From the NCBI RefSeq assembly GCF_002803065.1, contig NZ_NNBL01000003.1:951461-1015460 (forward strand): 64,000 nucleotides of DNA, written 5' to 3'. The DNA comes from Streptomyces sp. CB01635. Its GTDB lineage: Bacteria > Actinomycetota > Actinomycetes > Streptomycetales > Streptomycetaceae. This document shows, piece after piece, positions 25,394 through 34,721 of this stretch (its first letter is position 1; each line of letters starts with the position of its first letter). The notes under the pieces are model-generated. The model saw only the letters and a list, made by a program, of their open reading frames with translations. It searched no databases and was not told where the DNA came from. The translations under genes were made by a program, and so were the position numbers.

Positions 25394-26161
25394 TCACCGG
25401 AGCAGCAGCTGGACGACGGCGAACGTCCCCACCGTCACGACGAGGGCGCGCAGGACCCCGGGGCTGAGGCGCCGGCCTGCCTTCGCGCCGAGCTGACCGC
25501 CGAGGGCGGAGCCGGCCGCGATGAGCAGTACGGCCGTCCAGTCGAAGTCGGCGACGAAGAGGAAGAAGAGGGCGGCGACGGCGTTGACGAGGGCGACCAG
25601 GACGTTCTTGACGGCGTTCAGACGTTGCAGCGGCTCGTCCAGGAGCATGCCCATCAGCGCCACGTAGAGGATTCCCTGCGCGGCGGAGAAGTAGCCGCCG
25701 TAGACGCTGGCGAGCGTGAGGGAGGTGAACAGCAGGGGTCCCACATCGCCGCGCGGGCGCGCGCCGGACCGCTCGCGCCGGCGCCGTACCCGGCCGCTGA
25801 TCAGCGGCCGGAACGCGACCAGGACGACAGCGAGACCGACGAGGAGCGGCACGATCGTCTCGAACGCAGTGGCCGGAAGGGTGAGCAGAAGCGTGGCGCC
25901 CGCGAACCCGCCGAGCACGGCACCACCACCCAGCTTCAGGATGCGCCGCCGCTGCCCGGCGAGTTCGGTGCGATAGCCGACGGCGCCGCTGATGGATCCC
26001 GGGATCAGACCGAGCGCGTTCGAGACGGTCGCGGTCACGGGCGGCAGGCCGGTGGCGAGCAGAACCGGGAAAGTGATCAGAGTCCCGGAGCCCACCGCGG
26101 TGTTGATGGCTCCGGCGCCCACCCCGGCCGCACAAACGGCGACCATCTCCCACACCGTCAC
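25394..26161 (-). CDS. TSUP (TauE/SafE) family membrane transporter
   Basis: 255-residue membrane protein with about eight hydrophobic segments in two halves. Family features: GAGAINTAVGSGTLITFPVL near 15-34 and the repeated motif in the second half, VYGGYFSAAQGILYVALMGM. A basic loop RRRRERSGARPRG separates the halves. TSUP proteins export sulfite, sulfonates or other organic anions, and the substrate here is unknown. It starts with GTG at 26161 and is a stand-alone gene convergent with the VOC gene. Confidence 0.9.
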   Translation of the reverse strand: MTVWEMVAVCAAGVGAGAINTAVGSGTLITFPVLLATGLPPVTATVSNALGLIPGSISGAVGYRTELAGQRRRILKLGGGAVLGGFAGATLLLTLPATAFETIVPLLVGLAVVLVAFRPLISGRVRRRRERSGARPRGDVGPLLFTSLTLASVYGGYFSAAQGILYVALMGMLLDEPLQRLNAVKNVLVALVNAVAALFFLFVADFDWTAVLLIAAGSALGGQLGAKAGRRLSPGVLRALVVTVGTFAVVQLLLR

Positions 26162-26368
26162 TCCGCCCCGCCCCTCTCCCCTTCGTTTCGCATGCCGCAG
26201 AGGCTAGACCGCGGACAGTTCGGCGCCGGTCGAAGCGTCCGCGGCGGCCGAAGCCGGGGGACGCCGAACTCTCCCCAAAGGATTCGCGAAACCAGGACCG
26301 CCGGACCGCACCAGGCCCGTGCCGTTCTTCGCGGACAAGCCCGATGAGAAGCTGTTCCGGCAAATCCC

Positions 26369-27175
26369 TTAATCGGGCAGGGAGTTGAGGAAGCGGATCA
26401 GTGCGGTGTTGACGGCATCGGGCTGTTCCATGTTCGGCAGATGTCCCGCGCGCTCGACGACAGTGAGAGTCGCGTGCGGGGTCAGCCGCTGAATGGCCCG
26501 GGCGTCCTCAGGTGGGGTGTACACGTCGTCCGCGCCCACCACGATGAGCGTGGGAGCGGACGTGGCCGCCAGCGTCTCGCGGTAGTCCACCCGTTCGGCG
26601 CGCCCGCGCAGGGCCGCGGCGGCGCCCGCCGGTTCGGTGGTCCGCATCATCTCCAGTACGTGCGCGGCGACTTGGGGCATCGCGGTGACGTTGTAGGCGG
26701 CCAGCATCTTGTCGATCACCTCACCCGCGTAATCGTGCATACCTTCCGCGAGGAGCCGGTCGGCGAGGCGGTTGCGGAAGACCCTGCCCTCGTCGGTCTC
26801 GGCCACCGGCGAGGTGTCGGCGAGGACCAGGGCCCGCACGCGCTGCGGGTGGCTGCGCTGGAACTCCATGGTGATCTGGCCGCCCATGGACACACCGCCG
26901 ACGACGGCGCGGTCGAGCTCCAGGTGGTCGAGGAGGGCGGCGATGTCGTCCGCGAACGCGGGGAAGAGGACGGTGCCCGCGACTGTGTCGCTGTCCCCGT
27001 AACCGCGCAGGTCAGGGGCGATGAGGCGGTATCCGGCGGCGGTGAGCGCGGCGGTCTGGGGGCGCCACATGGTGCGGTTGAAGGGGTGGCCGTGGATCAG
27101 GACGACGGGCACGCCGTCCGCCGGGCCCAGGTCGTCGAAGTGGATCGTGACACCGTTCGAAGTGAGGCGGCTCAT
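26369..27175 (-). CDS. Alpha/beta-hydrolase
   Basis: 268-residue hydrolase with complete catalytic set: VVLIHGHPFNRTMWRP (oxyanion), nucleophile serine in VGGVSMGGQI near residue 96, acid in VVGADDVYTPPEDA, and histidine in RAGHLPNMEQP near 246. The sequence is of the 3-oxoadipate enol-lactonase-like or chloroperoxidase-like group, which includes many esterases of unknown substrate. ATG at 27175. It lies between the TSUP gene (207 bp away) and a small-protein gene, with no obvious operon partner. Confidence 0.87.
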   Translation of the reverse strand: MSRLTSNGVTIHFDDLGPADGVPVVLIHGHPFNRTMWRPQTAALTAAGYRLIAPDLRGYGDSDTVAGTVLFPAFADDIAALLDHLELDRAVVGGVSMGGQITMEFQRSHPQRVRALVLADTSPVAETDEGRVFRNRLADRLLAEGMHDYAGEVIDKMLAAYNVTAMPQVAAHVLEMMRTTEPAGAAAALRGRAERVDYRETLAATSAPTLIVVGADDVYTPPEDARAIQRLTPHATLTVVERAGHLPNMEQPDAVNTALIRFLNSLPD

Positions 27176-27317
27176 GCGGGCACTCTAGGGCCGCGATCAT
27201 GACCGGCCGGCGGCGGGCGGTCACCACTCGTGTGCGCGGGGGCAGCGTTCGACGCGGGGGCAGCGCTCGGTGACCCCGTGTCGCAGGACGTGACGGTGTG
27301 GGCGGCCGGCCCGCGCG

Positions 27318-27512
27318 TCAGTTGTGGCCGAACTTCCGCGGAGGTTTGTGCGAGTGGTGCTCCGAGATCCGGCGTGCGGGCTCCTCGGAGGGGTCTGTCG
27401 CCTTCGTGATCGGCTCCGGCGTCGACTTCTTCTCGGCGGCGGGGGCGCTGCGGTCATGGTCGTGGCCGCCTGAGCGGGCGCCGCGGTTGTGTCGGCTCTG
27501 TTTCTTGCTCAT
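27318..27512 (-). CDS. Small charged protein of unknown function
   Basis: 64 residues beginning MSKKQSRHNRGARSGGHDHD, rich in His, Lys, Arg, Glu and Pro, and probably disordered. The ATG at 27512 has a strong GGAGGAG ribosome site seven bases upstream, the main reason to believe it. It is not membrane-bound and has no recognised domain. It is divergent from the ABC-F gene across a 463-bp spacer. Function unknown; a histidine- and lysine-rich tail could bind metal or nucleic acid, but that is guesswork. Confidence 0.6.
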   Translation of the reverse strand: MSKKQSRHNRGARSGGHDHDRSAPAAEKKSTPEPITKATDPSEEPARRISEHHSHKPPRKFGHN

Positions 27513-27975
27513 GATCGCTCCTCCTGCCGGAGTGCGCCGGAAGCGAGTGCCCGACGGCAGTCCGACCATCTCCAGACTTGCACGCGGCCGCGCATGGTGC
27601 ATGTCGGGCGCTCAGGGTGCACGGCGGGCAGGATAGGGCCCGTGACCTGGGGCTCTTGCCTTCCGATCACCCGGTCGTTAAGGTTTTCGACGTCTCTGTT
27701 GTCTCCGATTGAGGTGGACGTTGCGCATCTGAGGATCGCGATCACCGCGCCGTACGGCCTTCGCCGCCGTACGCCCGTCACACCGCAGCGGCCGTTCCGT
27801 GCCGCCCGTGACCCCGCGTGGATGCGACCTCGGTGCATGAGCCGTCCCCGATGATCTGTCGGACAGCCGCACCCCTCTTGCCCGGTTTCTCGGATCTCCG
27901 GATTCCCGGCTCGGTCGCCGCGTGGTGCTCGCATACGTAGCCCCCTCCCACCGCGCTTGCGAATGCGAGAACACC
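27513..27975. other. Long leader region upstream of the ABC-F gene
   Basis: 463 bp without a firm gene. A GTG-started frame at 27715-27854, ending MRPRCMSRPR, could be a 46-codon leader or, from ATG 27822, a ten-codon one. Around its stop is a nested hairpin: GGTGC at 27832 pairs with GCACC near 27870, enclosing CCGA/TCGG. Upstream, CGTACGGC and GCCGTACG near 27751-27772 can form an 8-bp stem. Ribosome-controlled leaders are known ahead of other ABC-F genes, so attenuation is possible here. No strong ribosome site precedes either start. Confidence 0.35.
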
Positions 27976-29637
27976 ATGGCGACACCCACCGCGCCCAGCG
28001 CCTCCCTGACCTGCTCCGGCCTGTCCTTCCAGTGGCAGGACGGCACCCCTGTCCTCGACGGGCTCTCCCTCGCCATCGGCCGGGGCCGTACCGGACTCGT
28101 CGGCACGAACGGCACCGGCAAGTCCACACTGCTGCGCCTGCTCGCCGGCCAACTCGCCCCCTCCCAGGGGTCGGTGACCGTCGGCGGCAGCCTCGCGTAC
28201 CTGCCGCAGAACATCACCCTCGACACCGCGATGCGCGTCGACCAGGCCCTCGGTATCGCAGAGCGGCGCGCCGCGCTGCGCGCCATCGAGAACGGCGACG
28301 TGAGCGAGGAGCACTTCGACACGGTCGGCGACGACTGGGACGTCGAGGAGCGGGCCCTCGCGACCCTGGGCTCACTCGGCCTCGCGGACGTCGAACTCGA
28401 CCGCACCGTCGGCCAGTTGTCCGGCGGCGAGACCGTCCTCCTGCGCCTCGCCGCCCTGCTCCTGGAGCGCCCCGACATCCTCCTGCTGGACGAGCCGACC
28501 AACAACCTGGACGTCTTCGCGCGGCGCAGGCTCTACGAGGCCGTCGACTCCTGGCGCTCCGGCGTCCTCGTCGTGGTCAGCCACGACCGCGAACTCCTCG
28601 AACGGGTCGACCGCATCGCCGAACTGCGCTCCGGCTCCGTGAGCTGGTACGGCGGCGGCTGGTCCGCGTACGAGGAGGCGCTCGCCACCCAGCAGGAGGC
28701 GGCCGGCCGGATGCTGCGGGCCGCCGAGGCCGACGTGCGCCGGCAGAAGCGCGAACTGGAGGAGACCCAGATCAAGGTGGCCCGCCGCGCCAGGCAGAGC
28801 AAGAAGCTGGACGCCCAGCGCAAGGCCCCGCGAATCGTCGCGGGGGAGAAGAAGAGGTCCGCGCAGGAGTCCGGCGACAAACTGCGCGGGCTGCACGAGG
28901 ACCGGCTCGGCGAGGCGCACGAGCGGCGCGAGGAGGCCGCGGAGGCGATCCGCAACGACGCCGAGATCCGCGTGAGCCTGCCCCACACCGCCGTACCCAC
29001 GGGACGTACGGTCCTGAGCCTCGACGAACTGAGCCTCCCGCACGGCAAGTTGCGCGACGGCAGCCTCCACATCCACGGCCCCGAGCGCATCGCGCTGGTG
29101 GGGCGCAACGGGGCCGGGAAGACCACGCTCCTGCGCACCCTCACCGGTGAGCTGGAACCGCTGTCGGGCGAGGCGAAGACGTTCGTCCCGCTGCGGTTCC
29201 TGCCGCAGCGCCTCGACGTACTGGACGAGCAGTTGAGCGTCGCGGCGAACGTGGCCCGCATGGCCCCGGGCGTCACCGACAACCACATCCGCTCACAGCT
29301 CGCGCGTTTCCTGTTCAAGGGGGCCCGCGCGGAGCAGCCGGCCGGCACCCTCTCCGGCGGCGAACGCTTCCGTGCGGCACTCGCGGCGACGATGCTCGCC
29401 GCACCGGCTCCGCAGCTCCTGATGCTCGACGAGCCGACCAACAGCCTGGACATGGCCAGCGTGCGGCAGTTGACGAGCGCACTGGGGTCGTACGAGGGCG
29501 CCCTCCTGATCGCCAGCCACGACCTGCCGTTCCTCGAATCGATCGGCATCACCCGCTGGCTGCTGCTCGGCGAGGACCTTCAGGAGACGACCGCGGAGGA
29601 GGTACGCGACCTGTTGGAAGCGCCGGAGGCCGGGTGA
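27976..29637 (+). CDS. ABC-F family ATPase (ribosome-associated)
   Basis: 553 residues with two ABC cassettes and no membrane segments. Cassette 1: Walker A GTNGTGKST, signature QLSGGETVLLRLAALLLERP, Walker B ILLLDEPTNNLD. The inter-domain linker (about 230-330) is long, highly charged and coiled, as in ABC-F factors that reach the peptidyl-transferase centre. Cassette 2: GRNGAGKTT, TLSGGERFRAALAATML, LLMLDEPTNSLD. ABC-F proteins act on stalled or drug-bound ribosomes or in translation regulation; whether this one gives resistance cannot be read from sequence. ATG at 27976 is chosen from the alignment of the first strand. The long leader may regulate it. Confidence 0.9.
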   Translation: MATPTAPSASLTCSGLSFQWQDGTPVLDGLSLAIGRGRTGLVGTNGTGKSTLLRLLAGQLAPSQGSVTVGGSLAYLPQNITLDTAMRVDQALGIAERRAALRAIENGDVSEEHFDTVGDDWDVEERALATLGSLGLADVELDRTVGQLSGGETVLLRLAALLLERPDILLLDEPTNNLDVFARRRLYEAVDSWRSGVLVVVSHDRELLERVDRIAELRSGSVSWYGGGWSAYEEALATQQEAAGRMLRAAEADVRRQKRELEETQIKVARRARQSKKLDAQRKAPRIVAGEKKRSAQESGDKLRGLHEDRLGEAHERREEAAEAIRNDAEIRVSLPHTAVPTGRTVLSLDELSLPHGKLRDGSLHIHGPERIALVGRNGAGKTTLLRTLTGELEPLSGEAKTFVPLRFLPQRLDVLDEQLSVAANVARMAPGVTDNHIRSQLARFLFKGARAEQPAGTLSGGERFRAALAATMLAAPAPQLLMLDEPTNSLDMASVRQLTSALGSYEGALLIASHDLPFLESIGITRWLLLGEDLQETTAEEVRDLLEAPEAG

Positions 29638-29796
29638 AGCGAGGGCCGTGGTCGGGGCGGTCCCGGGTTCGTTGATCGATTGGCGGGGCCGCAAGTCCGG
29701 CATCAACGCCTCCGACCCGAAACGCCCCAGGGTGGCACCATGCCCCTCGCCGGCCAACCGGGCCACACGGGACGGTCCACCCCGGACGGCTGAGCC

Positions 29797-31281
29797 CTAC
29801 GCGGTGCGCGGCGGGAGCCCGAGGCCGGACGGATCCAGGAACTGGATCCGTCCGGCCGTGCCAAGTCCCTCCGGGGTACCCGGGAAGAGCCAGAGGCCGC
29901 CCTTGCCACGCCGATAGCCGGGGGCGTTCGCCACCACGTCGGAGCGGCCGTCGCCGTTGACGTCGAGGAGCGGGAACGTGGCGGCGAACCCGTCACCGCC
30001 CGACGGGTCGTGCTTGCCGGGCACACCGGGGGTGTCGAGGTCGAAGGCGGTCGCGTTCGCGCCCGTCGGGGAACCGTCGGAACCGCCCGGCAGCAGCGTG
30101 AAGCGGCCGTTTCCCTGGTCCTCTCCCGGCGTGTCCACGAGCAGATCCGGGTGACCGTCACCGTTCACATCGCCGGTACCCGCTCCCCTTCCGAAAGCGT
30201 CCTTGCCCTGCGAGTCGCCCGGAACACCGGGTGTCTCCTGGTCGAAGACGGCGTTCGGCCGCCCGCCTCCCACACCCGACTTCGACCCGTACGCCACGGT
30301 GAGCCGCCCCGAGGCGGGGCCCTCCGCGACACCCACCTCGCGGTAGCCGGGCGCGAGAATGTCCTCGATCCCGTCGCCGTCGACGTCACCGCTGCGCGGC
30401 ACCAGGACTCCGTCGTACGTATCGTTGCCGAGGTTCCCGGGCGGCCGGGCCGGCGTCAGCCCGCGGGGGCTGCCCCGGAAGTACGTCACGTACGGGCCGT
30501 TGTCCACCGGCGGATCCGTGTCCGCCTCGTCCGGGCTGGGGTCGGTGAACATGACATCTCCGTAGCCGTCGCTGTCGAAGTCCCCGCTGATCGCCTGGCC
30601 GGGGCTCGCCGTGTTCTCGAGTTCGGTGGTGCGGGCGGGCGCACCGTCCTTGCCGAAGGGGCCGTAGGCCACCAGGCCCTGCCGGTCCGGCAGTTCGGTG
30701 TCGTTCCCGTGGGGGTGGTACCCCGCGTAGACGAGGTCGACGGCCCCGTCGCCGTCGACATCGGTGGCCGCGCTCGCCGTGACGAGACCGGCCGCCTTGA
30801 CGGGGACCGGGTCGCCGAGGCCCTTCTTGCCACCGGGCAGGATCACGGCAGCGCCTGGGCCGTCCCGGCGCGCCGGATCCTTGGCGAGATGGTCGGTCCG
30901 CGTCGCGACCAGGTCCGTGTAGCCGTCACCGTTGAGGTCGGCGCGGAGCAGCGGACCGTAGAAGAAGTCGCGGTAGGTCCTGCGGCGCCCGGGGTCCAGG
31001 CCCTTCGCGGAGCCGGGGAGGACGAGCAGGTGATAGCCGGTCGGCTGGCTGAACTTGTTCCGCGTGGTCAGGGACGTCACGAAGTCGTCGTAGCCGTCCC
31101 GGTCGAAGTCCCCGAGCCCCCGCTCGCCGGCGCCCCGGCCCGTGGGCACCCTCGGAGCCGGGTCGGCGGTGCGGTCCTCGCGGGCGTCGCCCTCCGAGCA
31201 GCCGGCGAGCAGCGTCACCGCGCATCCGCAGGCGATCAGGGCCTGCGACAGACGACGGCGATTACGGGACGCACGGGACAA
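29797..31281 (-). CDS. FG-GAP repeat (integrin-alpha-like) lipoprotein
   Basis: 494 residues starting at TTG 31281, which has AGGAGG six bases upstream. After a basic start comes a signal peptide with lipobox LAGC, so it is an exported lipoprotein. The rest is a run of about seven FG-GAP beta-propeller blades with calcium-type loops such as DFDRDGYDDF, DLNGDGYTDL, DVDGDGAVDL, DFDSDGYGDV, DVDGDGIEDI, DVNGDGHPDL and DVNGDGRSDV. Such propellers bind Ca2+ and ligands on the cell surface. A reading frame to 31425 has no good start. The 3' end contains a 35-bp perfect hairpin. Role unknown. Confidence 0.88.
   Translation of the reverse strand: MSRASRNRRRLSQALIACGCAVTLLAGCSEGDAREDRTADPAPRVPTGRGAGERGLGDFDRDGYDDFVTSLTTRNKFSQPTGYHLLVLPGSAKGLDPGRRRTYRDFFYGPLLRADLNGDGYTDLVATRTDHLAKDPARRDGPGAAVILPGGKKGLGDPVPVKAAGLVTASAATDVDGDGAVDLVYAGYHPHGNDTELPDRQGLVAYGPFGKDGAPARTTELENTASPGQAISGDFDSDGYGDVMFTDPSPDEADTDPPVDNGPYVTYFRGSPRGLTPARPPGNLGNDTYDGVLVPRSGDVDGDGIEDILAPGYREVGVAEGPASGRLTVAYGSKSGVGGGRPNAVFDQETPGVPGDSQGKDAFGRGAGTGDVNGDGHPDLLVDTPGEDQGNGRFTLLPGGSDGSPTGANATAFDLDTPGVPGKHDPSGGDGFAATFPLLDVNGDGRSDVVANAPGYRRGKGGLWLFPGTPEGLGTAGRIQFLDPSGLGLPPRTA
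29823..29857. repeat. 35-bp perfect hairpin inside the 3' end of the FG-GAP gene
   Basis: GGCCGGACGGATCCA at 29823-29837 is followed by the 5-base loop GGAAC and its exact complement at 29843-29857. It encodes the RIQFLDPSG part of the last propeller blade, about 30 bases before the stop. No T-run follows on either strand. It could slow 3' exonucleases or act as a bidirectional terminator between the convergent ABC-F and FG-GAP genes. Confidence 0.7.
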
Positions 31282-31423
31282 GACGTTCCTCCTGGGTCTC
31301 CTGTGAGTTACGGATTGGACCCCTCGGGAACGGCCATGGTTGCGGTCCGGAAGGTCGCGGTTCAGCAACGTCGCACGGGGGCCGCCGCGATGCCATGCTG
31401 GAGACGAGATATGGAGGACCGCC

Positions 31424-32047
31424 ATGGGGTTCTATGCCGAGCAGGTGCTGCCCCGGATCATCGATGTCGCCTGTGGCGTGAAGATGACCGCACCGCTGCG
31501 ACGGCGGGTCTGCGAGGGGCTGCGGGGCCAGGTCGTGGAGATCGGGTTCGGCACGGGGCACAACGTCCCCTACTACCCGTCGACCGTCGAGGGCGTCGTC
31601 GCGATCGAACCCTCGGACGTCGGATGGCGACTCGCCGCCGAGCGGGTCGGCGCGGCGTCCGTCCCGGTGCGCCGCGCGGGCCCGGACGGCCAGTCGCTGC
31701 CCTTCGAGGACAACAGCTTCGACACCGCGCTGTCGACCTGGACGCTGTGCACCATCCCCGACGCCGGGGCCGCCCTGCGCGAGGTGCGCCGCGTCCTGCG
31801 GCCCGGCGGGACACTGCACTTCCTGGAGCACGGGCTCGCACCGGAAGAGGACGAGAACGTACGCCGCTGGCAGCGACGCATGGAACCGGTGAACAAGCGG
31901 CTCTTCGGCGGCTGTCACCTCACGCGCCCGATCACCGACCTGCTGACGGAGGCCGGATTCACGATCACGGCACTGGACGCCTTCTACGAGCAGGGCCCGC
32001 CGAAGCCCATAGGCGCCGCCTCCCTGGGCGTCGCGCTCGCGCCGTAG
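31424..32047 (+). CDS. Class I SAM-dependent methyltransferase
   Basis: 207 residues with motif I VVEIGFGTGHNVPYYP near 37-52, motif II/III EGVVAIEPSD, motif IV LPFEDNSFDTALSTWTLCTI, and post-motif ALREVRRVLRPGGTLHFLEH. This is the UbiE/phospholipid-methyltransferase-like group (methyltransferase-11 fold). ATG at 31424 has GGAGG eight bases upstream. It is divergent from the FG-GAP lipoprotein gene. The acceptor is unknown; the sequence resembles proteins annotated as phosphatidylethanolamine or generic methyltransferases. Confidence 0.87.
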   Translation: MGFYAEQVLPRIIDVACGVKMTAPLRRRVCEGLRGQVVEIGFGTGHNVPYYPSTVEGVVAIEPSDVGWRLAAERVGAASVPVRRAGPDGQSLPFEDNSFDTALSTWTLCTIPDAGAALREVRRVLRPGGTLHFLEHGLAPEEDENVRRWQRRMEPVNKRLFGGCHLTRPITDLLTEAGFTITALDAFYEQGPPKPIGAASLGVALAP

Positions 32048-32061
32048 ACAGGCGAATACCC

Positions 32062-32709
32062 CTAGTCGGTACGGCCCGTCGCCGCGACGGTGACGCCCAG
32101 GCCGATCATCGTGAGCCCACCGACGCCGCCGACCATGCCGAGCCGCCGCGGCGAGCGGGCGAACCAGCTCCGCGTCGTCGCCGCGACCAGGCCCCACACG
32201 CTGTCGGACGCCACGGCGATGACGTTGAAGACCAGGCCGAGCAGCAGCATTTGAAGGGTGACGTGCCCCTGGCTGCGGTCCACGAACTGCGGCAGCACGG
32301 CGGCGAAGAACACGATCGTCTTGGGGTTGGCCACGCCGACGGCAAACCCCTCCCACAACGTACGCAGGCTGCCGTGCGCGACCCCGTCACCCGTGAACGC
32401 GGCGTGCAGCGAACGCCGTTGGCGCACCGCCTTGATGCCCAGGTACACCAGATACGCGGCGCCGACGAGCTTCAGCGCGGTGAAGACGAGGACCGAGCGC
32501 TCCACGACGGCACCGACACCGAGCGCCACGGCCACGACGAGCACGTAGGCGCCGAGTGTGTTGCCCACGACGGTGGTCAGCGCGGCACGGCGGCCCTGAC
32601 TCAGCGCCCGTCCGATCACGAACAGCACGCTGGGGCCCGGAATCACGATCAGCAGGAACGACATGGCCGCGAAGGCCAGCAGTCGGTCGGAAGACACCAT
32701 GAGGGCCAT
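32062..32709 (-). CDS. LysE-family amino-acid exporter
   Basis: 215-residue membrane protein with six predicted segments. The LysE/RhtB signature is at the N-terminus, AMSFLLIVIPGPSVLFVIGR, with the conserved GPS; later GVANPKTIVFFAAVLPQFVD is the second conserved region. It exports amino acids or related small molecules. ATG at 32709 or 32700 are both possible (MALMVSSDRLL); neither has a ribosome site, so the message may be leaderless. Divergent from the Sua5/YciO gene, 129 bp apart. Confidence 0.9.
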   Translation of the reverse strand: MALMVSSDRLLAFAAMSFLLIVIPGPSVLFVIGRALSQGRRAALTTVVGNTLGAYVLVVAVALGVGAVVERSVLVFTALKLVGAAYLVYLGIKAVRQRRSLHAAFTGDGVAHGSLRTLWEGFAVGVANPKTIVFFAAVLPQFVDRSQGHVTLQMLLLGLVFNVIAVASDSVWGLVAATTRSWFARSPRRLGMVGGVGGLTMIGLGVTVAATGRTD

Positions 32710-32838
32710 ACAACACGTTGGCGTGTCGTGACCGCATTTCCTTTTGCATCGAGGGGACTGCTTGGAGGGGACCGCTTTCGGGGGAGAGCCGCGCCCGTTC
32801 GGAGATCGAAGTGTGACTGCGGCCACTACAATCGGCGA

Positions 32839-33459
<621 letters not shown>

Positions 33460-33475
33460 CGCCCACAGGCCCCGC

Positions 33476-34711
33476 TCAGCGCCGCCCGCGGAACGTGCGA
33501 CGCAGATCGTCGACCCAGGCGCCCGGGACCTCCCACGGGATGAAGTGCCCGCCCTCGTCATGGGCGCTGACGTTCACGTGGTGGTACCAGTCGGCGCGGT
33601 CGCTCGCGAGCCAGTTGTCGACGCGCTGCTGTGCCGTCGTGACGCCGGGCGGGTTCTCGTGACCTACGAAGGTCAGCCCGGTGGGGGCCTCGACGACGGG
33701 CGTGCGGGTGTGGGCGGGCGTCCACGGGTAACGGTTGGCGTTCGCGTAGTACCGCGTCGACGTGCCGATCGTGTTGCCGGCCCAGAAGATCGTGGCGTGG
33801 GTGAGCAGATCGTCCTTCGTGAAGACGTTCTCGATGTCGCCGTGGTGGTCGCTCCAGCTGACCCAGCGCTCCAGGATCCAGGCGAGCAGCCCGACGGGCG
33901 AGTCGCTCAGGCCGTAGGCGAGCGTGCTGGGGTCGAGGACGTGCACGGCCAGGTGGGAGGCGAAGCGGCGGTCCAAGGTCAGGATCCCGGCCCGGATGTC
34001 GTCGGGCAGTCCGTCGGGGACGGGCCGGCCGCCACTGAAGTCCCAGGCGCGGTCGCCGTTGAAGAAGTCCAGTTTCAGCCCCGATCCGATGTGGATGCCC
34101 AGGAGTTCGTCCGCGTACTTGTGGCCGAGCTGACCGGTGACCAGGGCGCCGATGTCGCAGCCGCCGGCGGCGTACCGGGTGTGGCCGAGAGTGTCGGTCA
34201 TGAGGGTGTGCCAGAGATCGGCGACCTTCCAGAAGTTCATGTCGGGGTGGTCGCGCAGCGGCGCCGAGAAGCCGAAGCCGGGCAGGGACGGGACGATGAC
34301 GTCGAACGCGTCGGCCGGGTCCCCGCCGAAGGCCGCGGGATCGGCGAGCGGGTCGACGACCTTGGACCAGTGCCAGAAGGTCCAGGGCCAGCCGTGGGTG
34401 AGGATCAGCGGCGTGGGGTTCGGGCCGGCTCCGGGCCTGCGCATGAAGTGCACAGGGACACCGTCCACGCGCACCTGGTAGTGCTCGTAGGCGTTGATCG
34501 CGGCTTCGGCCTTGCGCCAGTCGTAGCTGTGCAGCCAGTACTCGGCCAGCTCCTGGAGGTAGGAGCGGTCGACCCCGTAGAACCAGTCGCCGTTCCCCAC
34601 GTCTTCGGGCCACCGCGTCATGTCGAGGCGCCGGCGCAGGTCGTCCAGGACGGCGTCGGGCACGTGGACGGGCGTGGGATCCAGGGGGAAGCGCGGTGTT
34701 CCGTCAGCCAC
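33476..34711 (-). CDS. Epoxide-hydrolase-like protein with EHN domain
   Basis: 411 residues. The N-terminal EHN segment (about 8-120: DPTPVHVPDAVLDDLRRRLD) precedes an alpha/beta-hydrolase. LTHGWPWTFWHW carries the HGWP oxyanion motif, and D186 in AAGGCDIGALV replaces the usual GGDWG context but keeps the aspartate nucleophile. The histidine region is DEGGHFIPWEVPGAW near the end. Related enzymes include microsomal-type epoxide hydrolases and juvenile-hormone hydrolase. It begins 10 bp after the M1 peptidase stop and is likely the third gene of the Pls-M1 operon. Its link to polymer metabolism is unknown. Confidence 0.88.
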   Translation of the reverse strand: MADGTPRFPLDPTPVHVPDAVLDDLRRRLDMTRWPEDVGNGDWFYGVDRSYLQELAEYWLHSYDWRKAEAAINAYEHYQVRVDGVPVHFMRRPGAGPNPTPLILTHGWPWTFWHWSKVVDPLADPAAFGGDPADAFDVIVPSLPGFGFSAPLRDHPDMNFWKVADLWHTLMTDTLGHTRYAAGGCDIGALVTGQLGHKYADELLGIHIGSGLKLDFFNGDRAWDFSGGRPVPDGLPDDIRAGILTLDRRFASHLAVHVLDPSTLAYGLSDSPVGLLAWILERWVSWSDHHGDIENVFTKDDLLTHATIFWAGNTIGTSTRYYANANRYPWTPAHTRTPVVEAPTGLTFVGHENPPGVTTAQQRVDNWLASDRADWYHHVNVSAHDEGGHFIPWEVPGAWVDDLRRTFRGRR

Positions 34712-34721
34712 GGGGCAGTCC

